Source of the DNA: Hamadaea sp.
GTDB taxonomy: Bacteria; Actinomycetota; Actinomycetes; Mycobacteriales; Micromonosporaceae
Length of the DNA stretch: 64,000 nt
Reading direction: 5' to 3'
Assembly (NCBI RefSeq): GCF_013362815.1
Contig: NZ_JABFVK010000049.1
Location: forward strand, 1-64,000
Shown here: positions 41,753 through 49,711 of the stretch, piece after piece
How the letters are laid out: each line of letters begins with the position of its first letter
How positions within the stretch are numbered: position 1 is the stretch's first letter
Translations under genes and position numbers: made by a program
Notes under the pieces: generated by a model
Databases searched by the model: none
Told to the model about the DNA's origin: nothing
Seen by the model: only the letters and a program-made list of their open reading frames with translations

Positions 41753-42172
41753 GTGCGCAGTGTCCTGTTCGTGTGCGTACACAACGCCGGGCGGTCGCAG
41801 ATGGCTGCGGGCTTCCTACGTGAGCTCGCCGGTGACGCCGTCGAGGTTCGGTCGGCCGGTTCCGTTCCGGCCGACCAGATCAATCCCGTCGCCGTGCAGG
41901 CGATGGCGGAGGTCGGCGTCGACATCACCGATCAGCGGCCCAAGATCCTCACCATGGAGGACGCCGAGGCCTCCGACGTCGTGATCACAATGGGCTGCGG
42001 CGACGTCTGCCCGGCCTTCCCCGGCCGGCGCCACGAGGACTGGGAGCTGGCCGACCCGGCCGGGCAGGGCCTCGACGCCGTCCGCGCCATCCGGGACGAG
42101 ATTCGCGTACGCGTCGAGAGGCTCGTCAGCGAACTGGCAGGAGGACGTGCGTCCACACCGCCGTCTCGGTGA
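41753..42172 (+). CDS. arsC: Arsenate reductase (low-molecular-weight phosphatase type)
   Basis: A 139-residue enzyme. The phosphatase-like P-loop CVHNAGRS has nucleophile Cys8 and Arg14, a general-acid Asp lies in DPAG near 101, and resolving-type cysteines Cys82 and Cys86 are in TMGCGDVCP. In actinobacteria such reductases convert arsenate to arsenite with mycothiol/mycoredoxin or thioredoxin. The ribosome site AGGAG overlaps the arsR stop, and the GTG start is 11 bp later. Its 3' end overlaps the convergent acetyltransferase by 47 bp. No arsenite efflux gene (ACR3/ArsB) lies in the window, so the arsenite must leave through a pump encoded elsewhere. Confidence 0.92.
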   Translation: MRSVLFVCVHNAGRSQMAAGFLRELAGDAVEVRSAGSVPADQINPVAVQAMAEVGVDITDQRPKILTMEDAEASDVVITMGCGDVCPAFPGRRHEDWELADPAGQGLDAVRAIRDEIRVRVERLVSELAGGRASTPPSR

Positions 42173-43097
42173 AGCCGAGCTTCGTGTTCACGGCGATCAT
42201 CGCCGCGTTGGTCGTGTCGTTGCTGGTCGACACGGTGGTCACCTCGGGGCGTTCCTCGGCGAGCAGACGTAGCGACTCGTACTTCACGGCTTGAGCTAGG
42301 CCGCGATTCCGGTGCGCCGCAAGCACTGCGGTGTCGTCGACGTGGGCTTGCGTACGCGTGACGCGGAGGTCGGTGAACCCGGCCACGGTTCCGTCGGACG
42401 TGACGGCGGCGGAGATTCGCAGCTCGATGCCGCGGTCGGCGGCCGCTCGCTCCACCTCGCGCACGCGTTGCGCCGTCCACACTTCACTGTCGATGTCGGA
42501 GTCGCGGGGCGCGTCGTTGATCGCTTCCCGGGCGAGGACGAACGAGTCGAGCAGCTCCTCCGGCGTCGGCCCGATCCACGACCGCAGGTGGTAACCGTCG
42601 GGCAGGTCCCGGCGTAGCGTCGGGTCCAGCGGCGGATGCCAGACGCTTCGGCGGCTGCGATTCGACTCGCGCCCGCCCAGTGCGGCGACGAACGCGCGAC
42701 CGGCGTCGGTCAGCACCGAACCGGCTATGGAACGGCATCCGCTGCTTTCGGCGTATCCCTGGATGTTCGTGATCAACGCGCGGCCGTGACCCTGGCGACG
42801 ATGCTCTGGTGCGACCACCAGGTCGGAGATCCAGACGGTGCTCGCGGAGTGGATGACCGCCCAGGCGAAGGCGGCGATCTCGCCGGAGGGTCCACGATGG
42901 ACCCACGCGGCGGGCCGCGCCGACGGCGGGAGATGGCTGAGCTTCGAGCGGTAGTCCGGCTCGGCCGAGATGGCCTCGGCCGGCGCGGCCCGAAGGCGAT
43001 GACCTGCGTAGAGGCGGTAGATCTGAGCCCAGTCGGCGTCGGTTCCGGCGGTCAGGTCGAAGGGCGACATGGCCGTGGCCGCGCTTCCGGAAGACAT
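42126..43097 (-). CDS. Two-domain GNAT acetyltransferase
   Basis: A 323-residue protein with two GNAT folds in tandem. The first (about 10-165) has the acetyl-CoA motif LVVAPEHRRQGHGRALI. The second (about 175-320) has a weaker motif, TAVLAAHRNRGLAQAVKYE. The arrangement resembles the MshD-like tandem group, but identity as mycothiol synthase cannot be claimed. Several in-frame starts (43133, 43097, 43070) lack a clear ribosome site; 43097 is a compromise. It converges with arsC by a 47-bp overlap. Confidence 0.78.
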   Translation of the reverse strand: MSSGSAATAMSPFDLTAGTDADWAQIYRLYAGHRLRAAPAEAISAEPDYRSKLSHLPPSARPAAWVHRGPSGEIAAFAWAVIHSASTVWISDLVVAPEHRRQGHGRALITNIQGYAESSGCRSIAGSVLTDAGRAFVAALGGRESNRSRRSVWHPPLDPTLRRDLPDGYHLRSWIGPTPEELLDSFVLAREAINDAPRDSDIDSEVWTAQRVREVERAAADRGIELRISAAVTSDGTVAGFTDLRVTRTQAHVDDTAVLAAHRNRGLAQAVKYESLRLLAEERPEVTTVSTSNDTTNAAMIAVNTKLGFTETAVWTHVLLPVR

Positions 43098-43217
43098 GAG
43101 GGCAGCGTAAGTTCGGCGGCCCCACTCCGCCATGGATTTGGGCGCGACCGTCTGAAGTAGACGTTGACGGCGCACTGCCGCGACACTAGTCTCCAGAAAC
43201 TATCGGGCCAATGTCGA

Positions 43218-43226
43218 GAAAGTTTC
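43218..43226. promoter_or_regulatory. GAAAGTTTC operator-like palindrome upstream of the second hemicellulose cluster
   Basis: GAAAGTTTC (43218-43226) is of the same GAAANTTTC class as 10104-10112. It lies 80 bp before the glycosidase start, with a related GAAACTATC at 43196-43204. It suggests shared control of the two hemicellulose loci, perhaps by the LacI at 48506. Confidence 0.5.
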
Positions 43227-43273
43227 CAGGCATTAAACCTAAATTGGACACATCGCCGTGTCCGGCCCGAGAT

Positions 43274-43293
43274 CGAGAAACGCCCATTTCTCG
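43274..43293 (+). promoter_or_regulatory. Leader hairpin just before the ribosome site
   Basis: CGAGAAA (43274-43280), a six-base loop, TTTCTCG (43287-43293) form a perfect 7-bp stem ending three bases before the GGAGG (43297-43301). It may influence initiation or message stability. Confidence 0.4.
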
Positions 43294-43305
43294 TCTGGAG
43301 GCGCA

Positions 43306-45144
43306 ATGTCCTCATCTCCGAACAGAGGGTCCCATTCCACGAACCGAAGGTCCCCTTCCACGAACACAAGCCCGCTCGCGGCCGCACTAGCGGTCGCATT
43401 GGTCGCGGCCGGCGCTGCCGCTGCGATCACCCTGCCCGCAGCCGCCGCCACGGCCGCCACGGTCTCTATCGACGCCGGTCACCGGCTGGCCACCGTCCCC
43501 ACCGAGGCCGTCGGCATGAACGTCGCGGTGTGGGACGGCCGGATGAACGATCCGGAGACAACGCAACTGCTGGCCAACGCCGGGACGAAGCTCGTGCGCT
43601 ACCCCGGCGGCGGGTACGCGGACGGCTACCACTGGCAGACGCATACCGTCGAGGGTGGCGGTTATGTCGCGCCGAACACCGAGTTCGACAAGTACGTGGC
43701 CACCGTGAAGGCGGCCGGAGCACAGCCGATCATCACCGCGAACTACGGCTCGGGCACTCCTCAGGAAGCCGCGGACTGGGTGCGCTACGCCAACGTCACC
43801 AAGGGCTACGGCATCAAGTACTGGGAGATCGGCAACGAGCTCTACGGCAACGGCCACTACGGCGCGACGTGGGAGACCGACAATCACGCCGACAAGAGCC
43901 CGTCCGCGTACGCGACGAATCTGCTGCAGTTCGTGACCGCAATGAAGGCGGTCGACCCGACGATCAAGATCGGCGCGGTGCTGACCACGCCGGGCGGCTG
44001 GCCGGACGGGATCGTCGGACCGGGCGACACGATGGACTGGAACCACACGGTGCTGTCCATCGCCGGGCCGCGGATCGACTACGTCATCGTGCACCACTAC
44101 CCGTACAGCACCACCGAGGCTGAGCTGCTCGGCAAGCCGCAGGCCGAGATCCCGGCCATGATGAGCACGCTGCATTCGCTGATCACCCAGTACGCCGGTG
44201 CTAACGCGCCGAACGTCGGCATCGCGGTGACCGAGGGCAACTCGCAGTACGCCGTCGACACCTCGCCCGCCGGGCTCTACGCCCCCGACACCTACCTGAC
44301 CTGGCTGGAGAACGGGGCTTTCACGTTCGACTGGTGGAACCTGCGCAACGGCACCGATTGCAGCAAGGTCACCACGATCCAAGGCGCGACCGACTACAAC
44401 GACGGCGGATTGGTCTCCAGCGGGGCGTCCTGCGAACCGGGGGCCAACACGCCGTTCGCGCCGTACTACGGCATCCAGATGATGACCAAGTTGTTCACCC
44501 CGGGCGACGCGCTCGTCTCGGCGACCAGCTCGTCGGCGCTGCTCTCGGCGCACGCGGTCAAACGAGCCAACGGCGACCTGTCGGTCATGCTGATCAACAA
44601 GGATCCAAGCAACGACGTGACCGTCGGGTTGTCGTACAACGGGTTCACTGCGGCGGCGGGTAGTCCCACCGTCTATTCGTACCTGAAGAACGCCAGCACC
44701 ATCGGGTCGGCTTCGGCGGGGACCGCTGGTATGCAGACTGTTCCGGCGTACTCGATCGTCGTGGTGCGGCTGCGGCCCGGTTCGGGGAGCCCAAGTGCCA
44801 GCCCGAGCTCGAGTCAGGGCGGCGGCGGGTGCCGCGTGGCGTACGCGAAGTCGAGCGAGTGGCCCGGCGGCCTGGTCGCGAACGTGACGATCACCAACAC
44901 GGGCGCGACTGCGGTCAACGGCTGGCGGCTCACCTTCACGTTCCCCGGCGACACCCGCGTCGGCAACGCGTGGAACGCCACCGTCACCCAGTCCGGCGCG
45001 GCGGTCAGCGCCGTCGACGCCTCCTACAACGCGACGATCCCGCCGGGCGGCACTCAGTCGTTCGGCTTCACCGGCACGTGGACCAGCAACGACGCGAGCC
45101 CGGCGAGCTTCAGTCTCAACGGCTCGGTCTGCGCTGCGGGCTGA
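43306..45144 (+). CDS. Secreted clan-A glycoside hydrolase (arabinofuranosidase-like) with C-terminal CBM2
   Basis: A 612-residue extracellular protein. A long N-terminal export segment covers about 1-52 (Ser/Asn/Arg stretch, then an Ala-rich core). It contains a small tandem repeat coded by GGTCCCNTTCCACGAAC. The clan A barrel covers about 55-400, with acid/base Glu178 in YWEIGNELYG and candidate nucleophile Glu310 in IAVTEGNSQY. A beta domain and a Ser/Pro/Gly linker (about 485-502) follow, then CBM2 (505-612) with CRVAY...VNGW and GSVC. It resembles actinomycete proteins annotated as alpha-L-arabinofuranosidases near GH51; the exact GH family is uncertain. It is followed by a binding lipoprotein and GH43. 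Confidence 0.8.
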   Translation: MSSSPNRGSHSTNRRSPSTNTSPLAAALAVALVAAGAAAAITLPAAAATAATVSIDAGHRLATVPTEAVGMNVAVWDGRMNDPETTQLLANAGTKLVRYPGGGYADGYHWQTHTVEGGGYVAPNTEFDKYVATVKAAGAQPIITANYGSGTPQEAADWVRYANVTKGYGIKYWEIGNELYGNGHYGATWETDNHADKSPSAYATNLLQFVTAMKAVDPTIKIGAVLTTPGGWPDGIVGPGDTMDWNHTVLSIAGPRIDYVIVHHYPYSTTEAELLGKPQAEIPAMMSTLHSLITQYAGANAPNVGIAVTEGNSQYAVDTSPAGLYAPDTYLTWLENGAFTFDWWNLRNGTDCSKVTTIQGATDYNDGGLVSSGASCEPGANTPFAPYYGIQMMTKLFTPGDALVSATSSSALLSAHAVKRANGDLSVMLINKDPSNDVTVGLSYNGFTAAAGSPTVYSYLKNASTIGSASAGTAGMQTVPAYSIVVVRLRPGSGSPSASPSSSQGGGGCRVAYAKSSEWPGGLVANVTITNTGATAVNGWRLTFTFPGDTRVGNAWNATVTQSGAAVSAVDASYNATIPPGGTQSFGFTGTWTSNDASPASFSLNGSVCAAG

Positions 45145-45157
45145 GCCCGCCCGAACC

Positions 45158-45200
45158 GCCGGTGGCGGCCCGGCCTGGGTCTGGTCGGGCTGCCACCGGC
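45158..45200 (+). terminator. 15-bp-stem hairpin between glycosidase and binding-protein genes
   Basis: 45158-45172 pairs with 45186-45200 with a single G-T wobble around a 13-base loop. Because the genes on both sides point the same way, it may be an attenuator or an mRNA-stabilising stem rather than a full stop. Confidence 0.7.
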
Positions 45201-45236
45201 ACCCCACTCCCTCACTCTTCAAAGGCTGGTTTTCCC

Positions 45237-46904
45237 ATGACACCGCGACTCTCAAGGCGCGCCGTGCTCACCGCTGCTGCGGCGGCGGCCGGTTCGCTCG
45301 CCACCGGCGGCCTGACCGCCTGCAGCTCGGGCGGCAAGACCAACGGCCCGGGCACCACCGGCGCGGACGAGCTCAAGCGGGTGCTGCCCAAGTACCTGCC
45401 CAGCTCCTCGGTCACACCGGACATCCCCAGCGTCACGGGCGCCAACGGCGCCGCGTCCGATCCGGCTTTCCTGAGCTATCCGGTCAATCCCGCTCAGACC
45501 GTCGCCGCTCCGCCGGGATCAGGCGGCGTCTATTCAACTCGTACGCCGTTGTGGGGAGCGATTCCGCCATCGAGTGGGAACACCTACTACGACGCGGTCA
45601 ACTCGGCGTTGGGTGCTACGCTGAACATGCAGCCCGCCGACGGCAACACCTACGTCGACACCCTGCCCGCGCTGTTCGCCGCGAGCAAGCTGCCCGACTG
45701 GATCCAGATCCCTACGTGGGCCAATCAGAAGCTCAACCTGGGCAGCGCGGTCGCGCAGTTCGCCGACCTGACCCCGTATCTGTCGGGCGACAACGTCGCG
45801 CAGTATCCGAACCTGGCCAACATCCCGTCCGCCGCCTGGCAGGCCGGGGTATGGAACGGCAAGCTCTACGGGCTGCCGTCGTTCTCGTCGCCCAACAGCT
45901 TCCCGGGGTACCTGTTCTACCGCAAGGATCTCCTGGCCGCGGCCGGGGTCTCGCCGGAGATCAAGTCCGCCGACGACCTCTTCGCCGCGGGCAAGCAGCT
46001 GACCGACGCCGACGCTGGGCGCTGGGCGTTCGACGAACTGTGGCCGTACCTGCTGTTCCCGTACGGCGTGGTCAGCACTTGGAACGCCGATCCGAGCGGC
46101 AAGTTGGTGCACCAGTACGAGACCGAGGGCATCATCGAGGCGATCTCGTTCGCCGCCAAGCTCGCCAAGGCCGGATACGTGCATCCGGACGCGCTGGCCG
46201 GCAACACCGGAAACGGTCAGCAGCGGTTCTGGAGCGGCAAGGTCGCCATCGGCGGGGGCGGCACCGGCGCGATGGACGGCGACGATCACAAGGGCGGGAC
46301 CGTTGCCAACCCCGCGTACAGCCGTCAGTTTTTCAAGGTGTTCAGCGCCGTCGGTGGCAAACCGCAGATCCAGCTCGGCGCGGGCGCGGGCTGGTTCAGT
46401 TACTTGAACAAGAAGTTGTCGGACAAGCAGATCCGCGAATGCCTGGCGATCGCGAACTTCGTTGCGGCACCCTACGGGTCGAAAGAGTATCTGCTGGTCA
46501 ACTTCGGCGCGGCCGGGGTCGACCACACGATGACCGACGGCAATCCGGTGCTGACCCAGCAGGGCTCGAAGGACGTCGCGGCCAGCTACCAGTTCCTCGT
46601 CAGCGGCCCGCAGGTCTCGCTGGTCAAGAACGGCTACACCCAGGTCGTGCGGGACTACGCCGCCTGGCAGGCTGACGCGGTCAAGTACGCCGTCCGCCCG
46701 ATGTTCTTCGCGATGAACGTGACCGAGCCCGCCCAGTACGCCTCGATCGGCCAGCAGGTCGAGGACATGATCAAGGACGTCCGAGCCGGGCGGAAGACGA
46801 TCGACGACTATAAGTCGGCCGTCGCCGCGTGGCGCAAACAGGGCGGCGACGACGTCCGCAAGTTCTACGAGGACATCCGCACGAAGTACGGCACCGGACA
46901 GTGA
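45237..46904 (+). CDS. Extracellular solute-binding lipoprotein, orphan (no adjacent permease)
   Basis: A 555-residue lipoprotein. The N-terminus MTPRLSRRAVLTAAAAAAG is twin-Arg-like and ends in a lipobox-like LTAC with the Cys near residue 29. The mature domain is a family 1 sugar-binding fold (for example VWNGKLYGLPSFSSPNSFPGYLFYRKDLLAAAGV). The start ATG 45237 has a weak AAAGG about 11 bases upstream. It lies between a secreted glycosidase and a GH43 enzyme, so the ligand is probably an arabino- or xylo-oligosaccharide. No permease or ATPase is near; it might feed the LplB/YtcP importer at 10.3-12.1 kb or another system. Confidence 0.87.
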   Translation: MTPRLSRRAVLTAAAAAAGSLATGGLTACSSGGKTNGPGTTGADELKRVLPKYLPSSSVTPDIPSVTGANGAASDPAFLSYPVNPAQTVAAPPGSGGVYSTRTPLWGAIPPSSGNTYYDAVNSALGATLNMQPADGNTYVDTLPALFAASKLPDWIQIPTWANQKLNLGSAVAQFADLTPYLSGDNVAQYPNLANIPSAAWQAGVWNGKLYGLPSFSSPNSFPGYLFYRKDLLAAAGVSPEIKSADDLFAAGKQLTDADAGRWAFDELWPYLLFPYGVVSTWNADPSGKLVHQYETEGIIEAISFAAKLAKAGYVHPDALAGNTGNGQQRFWSGKVAIGGGGTGAMDGDDHKGGTVANPAYSRQFFKVFSAVGGKPQIQLGAGAGWFSYLNKKLSDKQIRECLAIANFVAAPYGSKEYLLVNFGAAGVDHTMTDGNPVLTQQGSKDVAASYQFLVSGPQVSLVKNGYTQVVRDYAAWQADAVKYAVRPMFFAMNVTEPAQYASIGQQVEDMIKDVRAGRKTIDDYKSAVAAWRKQGGDDVRKFYEDIRTKYGTGQ

Positions 46905-46917
46905 GGGGAACCCGCAC

Positions 46918-48441
46918 GTGAGCTCAACCGCTTGGCCCGACGACGCCTTCGCGAACCCGGTCATCGCCGGGTTCCACCCCGATCCCAGCGTCTGCCGCGT
47001 CGGCGACGACTACTACCTGGCCTGTTCGAGCTTCGAGTACTTCCCCGGCGTACCGGTGTTCCACAGCCGCGACCTCGTGCATTGGGAGCAGATCGGCAAC
47101 GCCCTCGACCGGCCGAGCCAGCTCGTCCTGCCTGCCACCATGCCGTCGTCGGCCGGGGTGTACGCACCGACGCTGCGCCACCACGACGGCCGGTTCTGGC
47201 TGATCACGACCAACGTCGGGATCGGCAACCTCATCGTCACCGCCACCGACCCGGCCGGGCCGTGGTCGGAGCCGACGCCGTTGCCGGACGTCGCCGGGAT
47301 CGATCCCGATCTGGTCTGGGACGAGCAGGGCCGGTGTTTCTGCACCACCGCCGGGGTGTCTCAAGTGGAGCTCGATCCGGTGAGCGGGAAGGTGATCGGC
47401 GAACCCCGGCGACTGTGGTCCGGTACGCCGGGCGCCCAAGCCCCGGAGGCGCCGCATCTTTACCGGATCGGCGACTACTGGTACCTGATGATCGCTGAGG
47501 GCGGAACCGAGCGCGGTCACGCCGTTTCGATCGCACGGGGACTCTCCCCCGAGGGCCCCTTCGAACCGTGCCCGGCCAATCCGATCCTCACCCATCGGGG
47601 CACCCACCGGCCGATCCAGAACACCGGGCACGCCGATCTCGTCGAGGGGCCGGACGGTTCGTGGTGGCTGGTGTTGCTCGGCGTACGCCCCGGCGGCGGC
47701 ACGCCGGGCTGGCACGTGCTCGGCCGCGAGACCTTCCTCGCCCCGGTGACCTGGGTCGACGGCTGGCCGGTCGTCGGCGAGGTCGCGCCGAGGATGACGG
47801 CTCCCGGCTGGGCTCCTGCACCGGTTCCCACCCCGCCGACCCGGGACGACTTCGATGCCGGGGTACTGCATCCGCGCTGGTTGTCGATCCGCTCGCGGCC
47901 TTCGGCGTACACGTCGCTGGATGAGGGCCGGCTCACGCTGCGCGCGCGAGGCGACTCGCTGGACCACCCGGAGGTGATGTTCGTCGGCCGCCGTCAGCAG
48001 CATTCGTCGTGCACCGCGCGGACCTTGATCGATCCCGCGGACGGCCGGGGCGGCCTGGCCGTACGCCTCGACGAGGCGCACCACTACGAGGTCGAAGTGG
48101 GCGACGGACAGGTCAGCGTGATCGCCCGGATCGGCTCCGTACGCTCGGCCGTCGCGACTCGGACGGTGCCGAGCGGTCCGGTGACGCTGCGAGTCGACAC
48201 GCAGCCGACCGGGTCGGCGGACTGGAGTCCGTGCAACGGCCCGGACGTGCTGCGATTGGGTTTCGAGAACATTGCCGGGGGCTTCGAGGTGCTGGCCGAA
48301 CTCGACGGTCGCTACCTTTCGACCGAGGTCGCCGGAGGTTTCACCGGCCGGGTGATCGGCATGTACGCCGCGGCCGGCACCGTGCGATTCGACTGGTTCG
48401 ACTACTCCCCGATCACTGACCCTGTCGAACCAACCGCGTAG
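46918..48441 (+). CDS. GH43 beta-xylosidase / alpha-L-arabinofuranosidase
   Basis: A 507-residue cytoplasmic enzyme (no signal peptide). A five-bladed propeller covers about 1-300 with the catalytic triad of GH43: base Asp22 in GFHPDPS, pKa-tuning Asp129 in AGIDPDLVW, and acid Glu177 in EAPHLY. A C-terminal beta-sandwich (about 310-500) is of the type that completes the active site in family members of about 500 residues. GTG 46918 starts 13 bases after the binding-protein stop, behind GAGGGG. It likely trims imported arabinoxylan oligosaccharides. Xylosidase versus arabinofuranosidase cannot be decided from sequence alone. Confidence 0.92.
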   Translation: MSSTAWPDDAFANPVIAGFHPDPSVCRVGDDYYLACSSFEYFPGVPVFHSRDLVHWEQIGNALDRPSQLVLPATMPSSAGVYAPTLRHHDGRFWLITTNVGIGNLIVTATDPAGPWSEPTPLPDVAGIDPDLVWDEQGRCFCTTAGVSQVELDPVSGKVIGEPRRLWSGTPGAQAPEAPHLYRIGDYWYLMIAEGGTERGHAVSIARGLSPEGPFEPCPANPILTHRGTHRPIQNTGHADLVEGPDGSWWLVLLGVRPGGGTPGWHVLGRETFLAPVTWVDGWPVVGEVAPRMTAPGWAPAPVPTPPTRDDFDAGVLHPRWLSIRSRPSAYTSLDEGRLTLRARGDSLDHPEVMFVGRRQQHSSCTARTLIDPADGRGGLAVRLDEAHHYEVEVGDGQVSVIARIGSVRSAVATRTVPSGPVTLRVDTQPTGSADWSPCNGPDVLRLGFENIAGGFEVLAELDGRYLSTEVAGGFTGRVIGMYAAAGTVRFDWFDYSPITDPVEPTA

Positions 48442-48461
48442 CAGTATCCTTTGCGCCGTGT

Positions 48462-48484
48462 GCAGGTCCGTGACCCGGACCTGC
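48462..48484 (+). promoter_or_regulatory. 9-bp hairpin/dyad before the LacI start
   Basis: GCAGGTCCG (48462-48470), five-base loop, CGGACCTGC (48476-48484): a perfect dyad 21 bases before the GTG start at 48506 and downstream of a possible -10 (TATCCT, 48445-48450). It may be an operator or a leader hairpin. Confidence 0.5.
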
Positions 48485-48505
48485 CCGGCGCGGGAAGGAG
48501 GCAAC

Positions 48506-49528
48506 GTGTCCGACGCCGAGGATCTCGCCCGGCCGGTGACCATCTCCTACATCGCCGAGTCGGCCGGGGTGTCGATCCCGACCGTCTCCAAGGTCATCAA
48601 CGGCCGCCGGGGGGTCGCCGCCGACACCCGGGCCCGGGTCGAGGCGGTGATCAGCGAGACCGGCTATCGCAAGCCCGCCACCGGCGCGAACCAGAGCAAG
48701 CTCATGGAACTGGTCTTCGACGAGCTGGAACACCAGTGGGGTCTGCAGATCATCCACGGGGTGCAGCGGGTCGCCCGGGAACATCGCATGGGCGTCGTGC
48801 TGACCGAGTTCGGGCCGCACCACGGCGCGATCCGGTACTGGATCGACGACGCGGTGGCCCGGCGACCGTCCTGTGTGGTCACAGTTGCTCAATTGTCCGG
48901 CGAGCAACGCGGGCAGCTCAAAGCGCAGGGCATCCCGTTCGTGGTCTTCGACCCGAGCAACGAACTGCCCGAGGACGTCCCGTTCGTCGGGGCCACCAAC
49001 TGGAACGGCGGCCGGACGGCCACCCGGCACCTCATCGAGCTGGGGCATCGGGAGATCGCGATGATCGCCGGGCCGGGCGACCAGCTCTACTGCCGGGCTC
49101 GGCTGGACGGCTACCGGGCGGCGTTGGAGACCGCCGGCCGGCTGCTCGTTCCGCGCTTCGTCGTGCACGCCGAGTTGACCCGCGAAGGCGGGTATGCCGC
49201 CGCGCAGACCCTGCTGAACCGGCCCGACCGGCCGACCGCCATCTTCGCCAGCAACGACCTGCAGGCCCTCGGCGTGTACCAGGCCGCCCGGGCGGCGGGG
49301 TTACGCGTACCGGCGGATCTCAGCGTCGTCGGCTTCGACGACCTGCCGGTGGCTGCGCTGACTGACCCTCCACTCACGACGGTTCACCAGCCGCTGGCCG
49401 AGATGGCCGCCGCTGCCACCGAGATGGCGCTCGCCCTGGGGCGCGGGGAACGGATGCCTCAACTCGGGCTGGAGTTGGGGACGACGCTGACCGTACGCGA
49501 AAGCACTGCGCCTCCTGCTAGCACATAG
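48506..49528 (+). CDS. LacI-family transcriptional regulator
   Basis: A 340-residue regulator. The helix-turn-helix is at about 12-35 (ISYIAESAGVSIPTVSKVINGRRG), and the effector domain has QIIHGVQRVAREHRMGVVL, AIFASNDLQALGVYQAA and SVVGFDDLPVAALTDPPLTTVHQP. GTG 48506 is chosen because AAGGAGG lies four bases before it; a GTG at 48458 would read through the hairpin. It lies 64 bp after GH43 in the same direction, at the end of the hemicellulose cluster. It is the best candidate for control of the upstream genes and perhaps of the GAAANTTTC sites at 43218 and 10104. Confidence 0.92.
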   Translation: MSDAEDLARPVTISYIAESAGVSIPTVSKVINGRRGVAADTRARVEAVISETGYRKPATGANQSKLMELVFDELEHQWGLQIIHGVQRVAREHRMGVVLTEFGPHHGAIRYWIDDAVARRPSCVVTVAQLSGEQRGQLKAQGIPFVVFDPSNELPEDVPFVGATNWNGGRTATRHLIELGHREIAMIAGPGDQLYCRARLDGYRAALETAGRLLVPRFVVHAELTREGGYAAAQTLLNRPDRPTAIFASNDLQALGVYQAARAAGLRVPADLSVVGFDDLPVAALTDPPLTTVHQPLAEMAAAATEMALALGRGERMPQLGLELGTTLTVRESTAPPAST

Positions 49529-49533
49529 CTGGC

Positions 49534-49579
49534 CCGCTTCACCCGCTTGCCCTCGCGCTTTGTCCGCTTCACCCGCTTG
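49534..49579. repeat. Exact 16-bp direct repeat
   Basis: CCGCTTCACCCGCTTG occurs at 49534-49549 and again at 49564-49579. A shortened copy (CCCGCTTGG) follows near 49591. It lies in the gap after the LacI gene. Origin unknown. Confidence 0.6.
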
Positions 49580-49609
49580 GCCCGCGTGGCCCCGCTTGGT
49601 CCGGCGCTT

Positions 49610-49661
49610 ATCCCGGGATATCGCGGCTTTGCGCGCGCTGGAGGCCACGATATCCCCGGAT
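49610..49661. terminator. Inverted repeat between convergent LacI and HTH genes
   Basis: ATCCCGGGATATCG (49610-49623) pairs with CGATATCCCCGGAT (49648-49661), 13 of 14 positions, around a 24-base loop. It is a likely bidirectional terminator. Confidence 0.6.
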
Positions 49662-49711
49662 CCGTCGCACGCGCCCCATCCCGGAAGGCGCGCTGCCGTT
49701 CCTCTTCCTGA

